Below are positions 8,551 through 16,848 of a stretch of DNA of 38,332 nt, one piece after another. The notes beneath the pieces are model-generated. The model saw only the letters and a program-made list of their open reading frames with translations. It made no database searches and was not told the origin of the DNA. A program made the position numbers and the translations under genes. Origin of the DNA: CAYSHJ01 sp964589725 (GTDB lineage Bacteria; Planctomycetota; Planctomycetia; Planctomycetales; Planctomycetaceae); contig CAZPUJ010000716.1 in assembly GCA_964589725.1 (NCBI GenBank), positions 1 through 38,332 of the forward strand. The letters are read 5' to 3'. Position 1 is the stretch's first letter. Every line of letters starts with the position of its first letter.

Positions 8551-9228
8551 ATGAACGCTCAGGAAATTCTGGCGACGCTCAAGAAGCTGGGGAAACCGCA
8601 GACGGCCGCGATCTATCGGCGGCACGGTTCGGGGGACAACGTCTTCGGCGTGCTGACCTCGGAGATCGCCAAGCTGCAGAAGAAGATCAAGGTCGATCAC
8701 GCGCTCGCGCTGGAACTCTGGAAGACGGGGAAGGCCGAGGCGCGCATCCTGGCGCTGCTGGTTGCCGACCCGGAGAAGCTGACCAGGGCCGACGCGGACC
8801 GCCTGCTCAAGGACGGGCCGGTCCACTTCGTCGGCTGTTATTTGTCCGGCCTGCTGGCCCGCAGCCCGATTGCGGACGAGACGATGCGCGTCTGGATGAA
8901 GTCGCCGGACGAGTTAACTCGCGAGATGGGTTACGGAATTCTCGGAGTCCGCCTGAAGGACGATCCCGACTCCGTCAGCGACGCGGACGCCGCAAAGGTT
9001 CTGGCGACGATCGAGAAGCAGATCCACCGCTCGTTGAACTGGGCGCGGTACGCGATGAACGGTGCGCTGATCTCGATCGGAGTCTTCAAACCGGCGCTCC
9101 GCAAGAAGGCGATCGAAGCGGCCCAGCGCATCGGCAAGGTCGAAGTCGACCACGGCGAGACCAACTGCAAAACACCCGACGCGGTCCCCTACATCGAGAA
9201 AGCTGCAAAGCGAAAACGCTGTCCGTGA
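8551..9228 (+). CDS. DNA alkylation repair protein (AlkD-like HEAT repeat)
   Basis: 225 residues; the ATG at 8551 follows a GGGGAAG ribosome site. The sequence matches the AlkC/AlkD-type HEAT-repeat glycosylase family (PF08713): an N-terminal TLKKLGKPQTAAIYRRHG, a helical SEIAKLQKKIKVDHALALEL, and repeats ending in ISIGVFKPALRKKAIEAAQR and GETNCKTPDAVPYIEKA. Known members excise bulky or positively charged alkyl bases from DNA. This one belongs to a variant subgroup common in soil and planctomycete genomes, so substrate specificity is uncertain. It is tightly linked to the DUF1801 gene. Confidence 0.88.
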   Translation: MNAQEILATLKKLGKPQTAAIYRRHGSGDNVFGVLTSEIAKLQKKIKVDHALALELWKTGKAEARILALLVADPEKLTRADADRLLKDGPVHFVGCYLSGLLARSPIADETMRVWMKSPDELTREMGYGILGVRLKDDPDSVSDADAAKVLATIEKQIHRSLNWARYAMNGALISIGVFKPALRKKAIEAAQRIGKVEVDHGETNCKTPDAVPYIEKAAKRKRCP

Positions 9229-9287
9229 CTTGTCGAATTCCCCCGATGACCGTCGAACGCGGACGTGATTCCGCAAGAAAGCAGACC

Positions 9288-9878
9288 ATGAACGATCCCG
9301 TGAATCTCCCCGCAGCGTTTGACGTTCGCGCGGAATCCAACGCATTTCTGAAGCGGGTCAAAAAGCGTGCGGCGACCAAGTTCGCCTTCACAAAATCGAC
9401 ATCCATGCGAGACGCAGAGGATGTTGCTTTCTGGCTGTTCGTCTTCCGACGGAACGATGAGGCGCTGGAGGTCTGCCGGTTTCTCAGCACCTATGAATTC
9501 GCGGGACGATTCGACCTCTGGAATTCCGTGGAAACATCGCTCGCGCTCGAGTCGCGACTACTCCGCGCGGCGGGAAAGAAGGGGGCTGCGAAGAAATGCG
9601 TGGACCGCATCCGGGCTGTCGGCGTTCTACCGATGCGTCTCAAGGGCGGACTGCTCATCGGGGAAGGAGGCACTGCCGGTTCTTTGGACCAGGTGGGATA
9701 CTGCATTGCGGAAAACCGGCTGGCCGACGCACGGGAATGGCGACTAATGGCTCTCAAGGAATTGTGTGTGATGATTGAACTGGGCGGCTCGAAGAAGTGG
9801 CCGATTGCCAGGGCGGAGAAGGAGTTCCAGTCGCAGCTCGACATACTGCGGTCCACCGTGAAGGTTGCCAACGAGTGA
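9288..9878 (+). CDS. Hypothetical protein, alpha-helical
   Basis: 196 residues from the ATG at 9288. The frame also contains a GTG at 9225 overlapping the previous stop and an ATG at 9246, so the start is unsettled. The protein is soluble and helix-rich (AEDVAFWLFVFRRNDEALEV, LWNSVETSLALESRLLRAAG). Helical segments of similar length suggest TPR-like packing, but I do not recognise a family. Resemblance is to immunity- or effector-associated small proteins only in general character. It sits 19 bp before the double-GNAT gene in what looks like one transcription unit. Confidence 0.7.
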   Translation: MNDPVNLPAAFDVRAESNAFLKRVKKRAATKFAFTKSTSMRDAEDVAFWLFVFRRNDEALEVCRFLSTYEFAGRFDLWNSVETSLALESRLLRAAGKKGAAKKCVDRIRAVGVLPMRLKGGLLIGEGGTAGSLDQVGYCIAENRLADAREWRLMALKELCVMIELGGSKKWPIARAEKEFQSQLDILRSTVKVANE

Positions 9879-9897
9879 GACAAAGGGGCCTTTTGAA

Positions 9898-11022
9898 ATG
9901 AGCACGCCAACAACGACGCCGACTTGGTCTCTCAGGCGATTGAGTGCTGTCGATGATTCACAGATCGACGCTCTGGCCGATGTTCTGATCGACTGCGTTG
10001 AAGGTGGAGCGTCGGTCAGCTTCATGCTCCCGCTGACGCGCGATCGCGCTGTGGCGTTTTGGCGTCGCGTGGCACAAGGCGTGGCTGCCGGCGAGCGAGC
10101 GCTGCTGGTGGCCGAAGACCTGCACGGAATTTGTGGCACCGTGCAGTTGATTTTCGACTTGCCTGAGAATCAGCCGCACCGAGCGGATCTGGCCAAGATG
10201 CTGGTCCATCGCCGAGCGCGCCGTCAGGGGCTTGGGGCGGCGTTGATGAGAGCGGCGGAAGAAACGGCGCGGCAGTGCAGCAAGACGCTGCTGCTGCTCG
10301 ACGCCGTGACCAATGGCGACGCCGCTCGGCTTTACGAGCGTCTGGGGTGGGTCCGCGTGGGAGACGTCCCCAACTTTGCCTTGATGCCGCGCGGGGAACC
10401 TTGCAGCACGACGTACTACTACCGAAACCTGGAGCAGCCGGTCCCTGTCGTGGAATTGGACACGAGTCCGTCGATGAAAGAAGTGCTTGTCGAAATGCAC
10501 ATCCGCGAAGCGACGGAGGCCGACCTGCCAGCGATCGTCGACATCTACAACCAATCCATTCCGGCAGGCTGGTCCACGGCAGACACCAAGCCGATCACAG
10601 TCGCCGACCGAGTGGAATGGTTCCGCAAGTTTGATCCGAACAAGCGGCCGATCTGGGTGGTGGAAGTCGATGGGCAAGTGGTCGCTACGGCATATCTCTC
10701 GTCGTTCTACGCCGGACGCCCGGCATACGATGCCACGGCCGAGATCAGTCAGTACATCGCGACCGCGTATCATCGAAAGGGAATCGGCCGACGGCTCAAG
10801 CATTGGGTCATCGAGCAATGCCCACGACTCGGCGTGACGACGCTGCTGAGCATGCACTTCGACCACAACGAGGGGACACGGCGAATCAACGAGAGCTTGG
10901 GGTTTGAGCAGTTGGGGCATCTCACGGAGATCGCCAGGGTGCAAGGGCAGAAGCGGGGACTTGTCATTTGGGCTCTCCGCATCCCGGTCAGCAGCGAGGA
11001 GCAAGGCCATGTCCGAACATAA
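9898..11022 (+). CDS. Tandem GNAT N-acetyltransferase (two domains)
   Basis: 374 residues from the ATG at 9898, with AAAGGGG upstream. Two complete GNAT domains are fused. The first (~residues 10-180) carries the acetyl-CoA pyrophosphate loop HRRARRQGLGAALM and ends with a LYERLGWVRVGDVPNF strand. The second (~195-370) begins with VEMHIREATEADLPAIVDIY and carries ATAYHRKGIGRRLK and NESLGFEQLGHL; it resembles phosphinothricin/methionine-sulfoximine acetyltransferases. Substrates are unknown; detoxification is the family-level expectation. Its end overlaps the OsmC gene by 14 bp, which supports translational coupling. Confidence 0.9.
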   Translation: MSTPTTTPTWSLRRLSAVDDSQIDALADVLIDCVEGGASVSFMLPLTRDRAVAFWRRVAQGVAAGERALLVAEDLHGICGTVQLIFDLPENQPHRADLAKMLVHRRARRQGLGAALMRAAEETARQCSKTLLLLDAVTNGDAARLYERLGWVRVGDVPNFALMPRGEPCSTTYYYRNLEQPVPVVELDTSPSMKEVLVEMHIREATEADLPAIVDIYNQSIPAGWSTADTKPITVADRVEWFRKFDPNKRPIWVVEVDGQVVATAYLSSFYAGRPAYDATAEISQYIATAYHRKGIGRRLKHWVIEQCPRLGVTTLLSMHFDHNEGTRRINESLGFEQLGHLTEIARVQGQKRGLVIWALRIPVSSEEQGHVRT

Positions 11023-11470
11023 AGCCACAATCCATTGGACTCGCACGAGTCATGATTTCCTCAACGGAAAATACTCGCGCGAGCACACTTGGTCATTCGA
11101 TGGCGGTGTGACCGTGCCTGCTTCTCCCTCGCCCGCCGTTGTGCCCGCGCCGTATTCCAATGCGGCACATGTGGACCCGGAGGAGGCTTTCGTTGCGGCC
11201 GTTTCAAGCTGCCACATGCTGACCTTTCTGTACTTGGCATATCGGGAGAGCATTCAAGTCGACAGCTACTTCGACGAAGCGGTTGGCGTGATGACCAAGA
11301 ACGAGAAAGGCATTCCGTGGGTGAGTTTGGTGACGCTCCGCCCGAAGATCGCTTACAGCGGCGAGAAGTTGCCAACGCCAGCCGAGGAGCGGCACCTTCA
11401 TCACTCGGCCCACGAGCAGTGCTACATCGCGAATTCCATCAAGACCGAAGTGCGAGTTGAAAGGATCTAG
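11009..11470 (+). CDS. OsmC/Ohr-family peroxiredoxin-like protein
   Basis: 153 residues from the ATG at 11009, preceded by AGCAAGG. It has the OsmC fold hallmarks: an N-terminal ATIHWTRTS strand, FDGGVTVPASPSP, and the two redox cysteines Cys68 (AAVSSCHMLTFLYLA) and Cys138 (HEQCYIANSIKTEV). OsmC/Ohr proteins reduce organic hydroperoxides with a Cys-Cys pair. The short form and the SSCHMLTFL context fit the OsmC subgroup rather than classical Ohr. It is followed after 4 bp by the cupin gene. Confidence 0.92.
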   Translation: MSEHKATIHWTRTSHDFLNGKYSREHTWSFDGGVTVPASPSPAVVPAPYSNAAHVDPEEAFVAAVSSCHMLTFLYLAYRESIQVDSYFDEAVGVMTKNEKGIPWVSLVTLRPKIAYSGEKLPTPAEERHLHHSAHEQCYIANSIKTEVRVERI

Positions 11471-11474
11471 CGTG

Positions 11475-11825
11475 ATGAGTGGTATCAATCTCGCGGAAAA
11501 GCTCGCAACATTTTCCGATCACTGGCAACCCAAGACCGTGGGCCAATTCAATGGCCATGATCTCATGGTTGTCAAAGTCCAAGGGAAGTTCGTCTGGCAC
11601 AAGCACGACGAGACCGACGACTTCTTTCTGGTTCTCAAGGGCCGGCTGACCATTCGACTCCGAGCGGGCAACGTCGTGCTCGGTCCCGGAGAACTGTACG
11701 TTGTCCCGAAAGGGGTGGAACACTGCCCGATTGCGGAAGAAGAGACGCACCTCTTGCTCATTGAGCAATCGGGCACGCCAAATACCGGGGACGCCGCAAC
11801 GGCTGCCCCACGAACTTTCGTCTAA
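11475..11825 (+). CDS. Small cupin-domain protein
   Basis: 116 residues from the ATG at 11475 (an adjacent GTG at 11472 is also possible). A single cupin barrel is visible: motif 1 KFVWHKHDETDDFFLVLKG contains the His-x-His and downstream acidic metal ligands, and motif 2 is GPGELYVVPKGVEHCP with the third His. Stand-alone cupins of this type bind a divalent metal; the reaction is unknown. It is in the OsmC/GNAT gene string and ends just before the long inverted repeat at 11829. Confidence 0.9.
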   Translation: MSGINLAEKLATFSDHWQPKTVGQFNGHDLMVVKVQGKFVWHKHDETDDFFLVLKGRLTIRLRAGNVVLGPGELYVVPKGVEHCPIAEEETHLLLIEQSGTPNTGDAATAAPRTFV

Positions 11826-11828
11826 TAC

Positions 11829-12045
11829 TACTGCGCACGTTCGGCTGTCTTGTCCCCTCGCCCCCGCTTCGGGGGAGAGGGTTAGGGTGAGGGGGCTTTG
11901 CGTTCGATCTGCAATCATTGTCGAAAACCTATTTCAAGGTCAGGCTGCTTGGATCTTCGAAACGTTGACAACCACGTTCCCCCTCACCCCAGCCCTCTCC
12001 CCCGAAGCGGGGGAGAGGGAGCCGGAATGCGAAACGTGCGCAGTA
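11829..12045. repeat. Long inverted repeat between cupin and tam
   Basis: Two arms of ~67 bp, 11829-11895 and 11979-12045, are inverted copies of each other. The outer ends read TACTGCGCACGT and its exact complement. Each arm contains a strong G/C hairpin (CCCCCGCTTCGGGGG). The ~83 bp centre has no ORF of note. The gross form is that of a MITE or large intergenic palindrome; transcribed, it would fold into a very stable stem and could also stop transcription after the cupin gene. Confidence 0.7.
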
Positions 12046-12076
12046 GAACTAATCGGTTCGCCTGTGAGATTCTCAA

Positions 12077-12847
12077 ATGACAATCTGGAACGCAGAGCAC
12101 TATTTGAAATATGGCGATGAGCGTACTCGCCCCGCAGCAGACCTGGCTGCCCGCATCAGAATTGACCGGCCCGCAGTGATTGCCGATCTGGGTTGCGGAC
12201 CGGGCAACAGCACTCAGATTCTTCGTGACCGTTGGCCGCAGTCCGAGATCATTGGGATCGACAACTCACCGCAGATGATCGAGGCCGCGAAGCGAGCTTA
12301 TCCCGATCAGAATTGGTTGCTCGCCGACGTGTCGCAATGGACGTCATCCGGTCCCGTGGACCTCATGTATTCCAATGCCGCCCTGCAATGGCTTCCCCAC
12401 CACGGCGTGCTGATGCCTCGGTTGTTCCGAATGGTGGCGGCAGGTGGCGCGTTGGCCTTTCAAATTCCGAGCAGCACCTATGCCACCGTCCGCACGCTCA
12501 TTCACGACATCTCACATCGCCCGAAATGGTCCGAGCGAATGAACGCTCCTCGAAACGCGCTGACGATGGAGTCCCCCGCGTTCTATTACGATGCACTCGT
12601 GAAGATCGCGACGAGCTTGGATCTCTGGGAAACCGAATACAGCCACGTCCTGGAATCCGCCGCCGCCATCGTGGACTGGATCTCCAGCACGGGGCTCCGA
12701 CCGTTCCTGGCAGCTCTGGATACCGACGCCGAACGAAACGAGTTCACCTCCGAACTGCATCAGCGCGTCCGTGACGCCTACCCAGTTCGCGCCGACGGCA
12801 AAGTCCTGTTTCCGTTTCGACGGACGTTTGTCATCGCCCATCGTTAG
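12077..12847 (+). CDS. tam: Trans-aconitate 2-methyltransferase
   Basis: 256 residues, the usual Tam length. The N-terminus (MTIWNAEHYLKYGDERTRPA, then DLAARI) and SAM-binding motif I (VIADLGCGPGNSTQIL) are diagnostic, followed by acidic IGIDNSPQMI and the Tam-typical SNAALQWLPHH. The enzyme transfers a methyl group from SAM to trans-aconitate, relieving aconitase inhibition. It lies in the cytosolic small-enzyme cluster just after the long inverted repeat; no clear ribosome site precedes the ATG. Confidence 0.88.
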   Translation: MTIWNAEHYLKYGDERTRPAADLAARIRIDRPAVIADLGCGPGNSTQILRDRWPQSEIIGIDNSPQMIEAAKRAYPDQNWLLADVSQWTSSGPVDLMYSNAALQWLPHHGVLMPRLFRMVAAGGALAFQIPSSTYATVRTLIHDISHRPKWSERMNAPRNALTMESPAFYYDALVKIATSLDLWETEYSHVLESAAAIVDWISSTGLRPFLAALDTDAERNEFTSELHQRVRDAYPVRADGKVLFPFRRTFVIAHR

Positions 12848-12888
12848 CTCGGCTGTTCGTATTCCAGTCAAGAACGGTTCAAAGTTCC

Positions 12889-13677
12889 ATGTCCGAACAG
12901 AGTCGTCAAATGACAGACACGAAACCACACATGAACCGTCTCCGCTTCTCCACCATCGCCCATCGCGATCATGTCTTTTGCAGTCCATTGAGTTCAACCA
13001 AGGCCGACCAGTTGGTCGATCTGCTCGATTTGCCCAAGTCGGCGCGGGTGCTGGATGTCGGTTGCGGCAAAGCTGATTTGTTGCTCCGTGTCATCGCACG
13101 ATACGGGGTGGCTGGGATCGGCGTGGATCCGAACGGGGAACTCGTGAGAGCAGCGCGTGCCAACGCTGAATCCCGTGGTATCAGCCGATTTGTGGAGTTG
13201 CACGAGGCTCGGGTAGCCGACGTGGCATTGGAGCCTGAATCCTTCGACGTGGCGCTGTGCATCGGCTCCACTCACGCTTACGGCAAGTTTGACCAGGCTC
13301 TCACGGCTCTGTCCCATCTGGTGCGTCCAGGTGGTCAGGTGATCATTGCCGATGGTTATTGGAAGCGGGAACCGGCAGCGGAGTATCTCGCATTCCTCGA
13401 TGCCGGTCTGACGGACTACTACAACCATCAGGGCAACGAGTCCGCAGGCATCGCCGCCGGTTTGGTGCCGCTTTACTCGTGCGTGAGCAATGACGATGAA
13501 TGGGACCACTACGAGGGGCTGTATTGCCTTTCGATGGAACGCTTCGTCCGCGACCATCCCCAAGACCCGGATGCGGGGCCATTCCGGGAGCGCATACGTG
13601 TCTGGCGTGATGCCTACCGTCGCTGGGGCCGTGATACGCTCGGCTTTGGCTACTATGTCTTTTGCAAGCCGCGGTGA
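12889..13677 (+). CDS. Class I SAM-dependent methyltransferase
   Basis: 262 residues from the first ATG; ATGs at 12910 and 12931 are also possible, and 12931 (MNRLRFSTIAHRDHVF) fits the family N-terminus best. Motif I is RVLDVGCGKADLLLRV, followed by IGVDPNGELV and the motif IV region FDVALCIGSTHAYG, then LVRPGGQVIIADGYW. The C-terminal ~90 residues (EYLAFLDAGLTDYYNHQG, WRDAYRRWGRDTLGFG) are a helical cap. The small-molecule substrate cannot be deduced. It follows tam by 41 bp. Confidence 0.88.
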   Translation: MSEQSRQMTDTKPHMNRLRFSTIAHRDHVFCSPLSSTKADQLVDLLDLPKSARVLDVGCGKADLLLRVIARYGVAGIGVDPNGELVRAARANAESRGISRFVELHEARVADVALEPESFDVALCIGSTHAYGKFDQALTALSHLVRPGGQVIIADGYWKREPAAEYLAFLDAGLTDYYNHQGNESAGIAAGLVPLYSCVSNDDEWDHYEGLYCLSMERFVRDHPQDPDAGPFRERIRVWRDAYRRWGRDTLGFGYYVFCKPR

Positions 13678-13765
13678 TCCCAGATGGATGACACCTTCGC
13701 CCTTCCGCAAACAGAGTTCCTGTATGAGCGAAACTCCCACCCATTCACGCTTCGCCACGACTCGA

Positions 13766-15034
13766 ATGCCGTTCTCCAAGTATCAAGCCTTGGGAAATGA
13801 CTACCTGGTCGTCGAACGCGAGGACTTCGCGGAGCGGCTTTCGCCCTCGGCGGTTCGTCGCATTTGCGACCGCCACTTCGGGATCGGTTCGGACGGCATT
13901 TTGGTCCGCGAGCCGAGTTCTGATCCAACCGAATTCCGGTTGCGAATCCTGAACCCGGATGGGAGTGAGGCCGAGAAGAGCGGCAATGGACTGCGGATCT
14001 TCGCGCGCTACTTGTGGGATCGACGGCTCGTCAGCGACGCGCCGTTCAAGGTCGTGACTCCGGGCGGTGCGGTCCTTTGTCAGGTCAAAGAGCAAGGTCG
14101 CTCGGTGACGGTCGAGATGGGACAAGTCCGATTTCACAGCAGCGACATTCCGGTGCTCGGCCCGCCGCGCGACGTGATTCGCGAAACGATCGAGGTCGCA
14201 GAACAGGCTTTGGAATTCACCGCCGCAACGATTGGCAATCCGCATTGCGTGATCCTTCGCCAGCAGGTCTCGCAGGCGGAGGCGAGTTCGCTCGGGCCGC
14301 TCATCGAAACCGACAGTCGTTTCCCGAATCGGACCAACGTGCAGTTCATGCAGGTGCTCGATCGAGCCAACATCCGGATCGAAATCTGGGAGCGCGGAGC
14401 CGGCTACACGCTCGCCTCCGGCAGCAGCAGTTGCGCATCGGCGGCGGTCGCCAAACGGCTGGGACTGTGCGACTCGTCGATCACGGTCCATATGCCGGGC
14501 GGAACATTGGCGATTGAGGTCGATGACAACTTCTTCGTGCGCATGACCGGCCCCGTCGAGAAAGTGGCCGAGGGGAAATTGAGCAACGAACTTCTTGGTG
14601 GCGGCCATGAGACCATCGAGACTGTTGACGGAATCCAGTACCGAACAGGGTCGCACGTCACGCTGCCAGGTGTGTTGGACTTGTACCGAGCCAACGGCTG
14701 GTCCTCTGCGGAAGAGCCTCAACAACTCTTGAGCGCGCTGCTCGGTTCGCATTCGCTCGTCTCCGCGTGGGACGGTGAGCGGCTTGTCGGACTGGGCAAC
14801 GCGATCACCGACGGTCATTTGGTCGTCCATTACCCGCACTTGCTGGTTCATCCCGAATACCAAGGTCGAGGCGTTGGCACGCACTTGGTCCGGATGCTGA
14901 TGACCTGCTACGCGGGGTTTCATCAACACATCTTGGTGGCCGATGGCAAGGCCATCGAGTTCTATCGCAAGTGCGACTTCGAACGCGCCGGACAGACCGA
15001 ACCGATGTGGATCTATGCCGGACACGACCACTGA
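13766..15034 (+). CDS. DapF-like protein lacking both catalytic Cys, fused to GNAT
   Basis: 422 residues from the ATG at 13766, which matches the normal DapF N-terminus (MPFSKYQALGNDYLVVE); ATG 13724 would add 14 residues. Residues 1-~270 have the diaminopimelate-epimerase double fold. In DapF two cysteines act as acid and base. Here both are serine: Ser72 in SEAEKSGNGLR and Ser218 in GAGYTLASGSSSCA. Residues ~280-422 are a GNAT acetyltransferase with acetyl-CoA loop HPEYQGRGVGTHL and EFYRKCDFERAG. Racemisation by the standard thiol mechanism is therefore unlikely, and lysine-pathway dapF should not be assumed. The next gene starts 18 bp later. Confidence 0.88.
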   Translation: MPFSKYQALGNDYLVVEREDFAERLSPSAVRRICDRHFGIGSDGILVREPSSDPTEFRLRILNPDGSEAEKSGNGLRIFARYLWDRRLVSDAPFKVVTPGGAVLCQVKEQGRSVTVEMGQVRFHSSDIPVLGPPRDVIRETIEVAEQALEFTAATIGNPHCVILRQQVSQAEASSLGPLIETDSRFPNRTNVQFMQVLDRANIRIEIWERGAGYTLASGSSSCASAAVAKRLGLCDSSITVHMPGGTLAIEVDDNFFVRMTGPVEKVAEGKLSNELLGGGHETIETVDGIQYRTGSHVTLPGVLDLYRANGWSSAEEPQQLLSALLGSHSLVSAWDGERLVGLGNAITDGHLVVHYPHLLVHPEYQGRGVGTHLVRMLMTCYAGFHQHILVADGKAIEFYRKCDFERAGQTEPMWIYAGHDH

Positions 15035-15052
15035 TCAGTGAGGAACACAACC

Positions 15053-15919
15053 ATGAGTTTCGTTTCGAACGGCAATTGGCTGGAGACGGCTGCGGCGACA
15101 GTCGCTTCGTGTCGCCGAATGATTGACGTCACGAACCCGGTTCGCATCGCACTCGCCAATCTCAGGTTGCCGGCAACACCCGACGAGTCGATCACGCTCG
15201 CCGAGCGGGCCATCGCTCAAGCCTCGCAGCAGGGATCGCGGATCATCTGCTTTCCGGAGTGCTTTGTTCCCGGCTATCGAATCGGCAAGCCCGTGCCGCC
15301 TCCCGATCGGGTGTTCCTCGAACGCGCCTGGACCGTCATCGCTGCGGCAGCCGCGAAGGCCAACATCACCGTCATTCTCGGAACGGAACGCTTCGTGGAT
15401 GGTGCGTGGGTTTTGACCGCGCTGGTGATCAATCAGGACGGATCGATTGTGGGCTTTCAGGACAAGGTTCAGCTCGATCCATCGGAAGAGAGTGTCTACA
15501 CAGCCGGCTTGGGACGCCGCCTGTTTCAAGCTGGCCCCGTGACCTTCGGCATCGTGATCTGTCACGAAGGCTGGCGCTATCCGGAGACGGTTCGCTGGGC
15601 CGCGCGGAGTGGAGCACACATCGTCTTTCATCCGCACTTCGGCGAAGCAGCGGGTGATTCCTACCGGCCCACAACCTACGCCGATCCCGCGAACACCTTT
15701 CACGAGGCGGCGGCTCTGTGCCGCGCCGCCGAGAACACCATCTATTTCGCCACCGTGAATTGCGCGAGTCCCGGCTCACCGACCACAACGGCGATCGCTC
15801 GCCCGGATGGGACGCTTCTCAGCTATCAGCCCTACGGTGAGGAAGGCTTGCTGATCGCCGACATCGACCTCACCACGGCGACTGGCCTGCTCGCGGCACG
15901 TTGCAGAACTGTCTCGTGA
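15053..15919 (+). CDS. Carbon-nitrogen hydrolase (nitrilase superfamily)
   Basis: 288 residues from the ATG at 15053, preceded by a GAGGA site; an internal ATG at 15119 would start nearer the catalytic domain. The Glu-Lys-Cys triad is visible: Glu69 (IICFPECFVPGY), Lys138 (GFQDKVQLDPSEE) and Cys170 (GIVICHEGWRYPE). Members hydrolyse nitriles, amides or carbamoyl groups. Fit is to the amidase/carbamoylase-like branch, not to a named enzyme. It is cytosolic, as no signal peptide is seen. Confidence 0.9.
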   Translation: MSFVSNGNWLETAAATVASCRRMIDVTNPVRIALANLRLPATPDESITLAERAIAQASQQGSRIICFPECFVPGYRIGKPVPPPDRVFLERAWTVIAAAAAKANITVILGTERFVDGAWVLTALVINQDGSIVGFQDKVQLDPSEESVYTAGLGRRLFQAGPVTFGIVICHEGWRYPETVRWAARSGAHIVFHPHFGEAAGDSYRPTTYADPANTFHEAAALCRAAENTIYFATVNCASPGSPTTTAIARPDGTLLSYQPYGEEGLLIADIDLTTATGLLAARCRTVS

Positions 15920-15934
15920 TAGCGTGTAGGACGC

Positions 15935-16069
15935 AAAACGCTGGAAGGTAAATGGAAGCTCAACCAAAACCATCCGCTCGATCGCCGCGAGCAAATCATG
16001 CGCGGCCTGCGCGAAGCCGGGCGGTACGACGAACGACAAGTTACCGCATTGATGGATGCGACCTGGTGA
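15935..16069 (+). pseudogene. PaiB-like C-terminal remnant
   Basis: Only ~44 codons remain, ending at TGA 16067-16069. The translation (LEGKWKLNQNHPLDRREQIM, then GLREAGRYDERQVTALM) matches the C-terminal tail of PaiB-type FMN-binding proteins, which end in a K-x-K-L-S-Q-N-R segment followed by a helix. No split-barrel flavin domain precedes it: the frame is closed by TAG at 15920. The bulk of the gene has been deleted. Confidence 0.6.
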
Positions 16070-16079
16070 GGAGCCGATC

Positions 16080-16163
16080 ATGAATGAGTTCCTGCAATCA
16101 ACGGACGTCATCGACTGGAAACATCCCGACATCGAGCACCAACCGCGAGGCTTCTCGAAATGA
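16080..16163 (+). pseudogene. Transglutaminase-like N-terminal remnant
   Basis: A 27-codon ORF (MNEFLQSTDVIDWKHPDIEH, then QPRGFSK) preceded by a GAGGAG ribosome site. The sequence resembles the start of bacterial transglutaminase-like domain proteins (a conserved xEYLxxTxxIDWxHPxI opening). It ends abruptly at a TGA overlapping the ATG of the next gene, so the catalytic region is absent. Family assignment rests on ~18 residues and is tentative. Confidence 0.4.
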
Positions 16164-16786
16164 ACGATCCACCGAACGGCTCACCCACCAACGAGAATCG
16201 CGATGTCCTGTTTCAGTCGGCCTACGGAGGCATTCCGAAATTCGTGCTGTATGGCATGATCCCGTTTCTGATGATCGGGACGGGAGTCCTCTTCGTTCAT
16301 GCCGTTTGGTTCGGCGGTGGGATCGCCATTAAGAGGTTCAAGTTGTCGCCAGAGACCGTGGCCAACTGGGTCTGCCCGGCGATCTGGCTGCTGTGTGCAT
16401 TCCTCATGGCCCACGGAATCTACCGGCGCATCCACCACCAGAGCATTGTCATCACGAAGGACGAGTTGCTCCTCCCCAAAGGGCGATTCACCGCCGAGAT
16501 CATCCACATTCGTTGGAACGACCTGAAGGCGACCATTTGGTCGGGGCAGATTTCATTCATGGAGATCTACGAAATCACCTGCCTCGATGGTTTGCACGGG
16601 ACGAAAACCCGGATCGCGTCGAACCTGTTTCGAGACTTTGATGACTTCGCAACCATTGCACTCATCATCGGTGAACAGATGGGTGAGGACTGGTCGATCA
16701 AAGGCTTTCTGCCGGGAGCGATTCGCGGAAACCAAAAACTCGCACGGCGGGCGGCCGGTCGAATTCAATCTCGCGAGGACAACTGA
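16160..16786 (+). CDS. Two-helix membrane protein with cytoplasmic PH-like domain
   Basis: 208 residues. Two hydrophobic helices are visible at ~25-50 (YGMIPFLMIGTGVLFVHAVW) and ~72-92 (CPAIWLLCAFLMAHGIY). The C-terminal half (VITKDELLLPKGRFTAEIIH, RWNDLKATIW, MEIYEITCLDG) looks like a bacterial PH/YcxB-type beta domain. Function unknown. The ATG overlaps the stop of the transglutaminase remnant (ATGA), so translation is probably coupled to whatever drives that remnant's ribosome site. Confidence 0.75.
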   Translation: MNDPPNGSPTNENRDVLFQSAYGGIPKFVLYGMIPFLMIGTGVLFVHAVWFGGGIAIKRFKLSPETVANWVCPAIWLLCAFLMAHGIYRRIHHQSIVITKDELLLPKGRFTAEIIHIRWNDLKATIWSGQISFMEIYEITCLDGLHGTKTRIASNLFRDFDDFATIALIIGEQMGEDWSIKGFLPGAIRGNQKLARRAAGRIQSREDN

Positions 16787-16848
16787 TTGTGATGTCGGCA
16801 GCGAGCGACATTCCGTTCGTAGCCCAACGAATGAAAGGAGACGCTCCC

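Noticed and set aside
9958..11046. 362-codon minus-strand ORF opposite the double GNAT gene
   Set aside because: Antisense shadow of two recognisable acetyltransferase domains.
13745..15031. 428-codon minus-strand ORF opposite the DapF-like gene
   Set aside because: The plus-strand frame shows clear DapF and GNAT motifs; the antisense one has none.
8010..16786. Integron cassette array
   Set aside because: The gene content would fit, but no attC-like paired sites recur between genes and no integrase is present; the one palindrome at 11829 is not of attC form.
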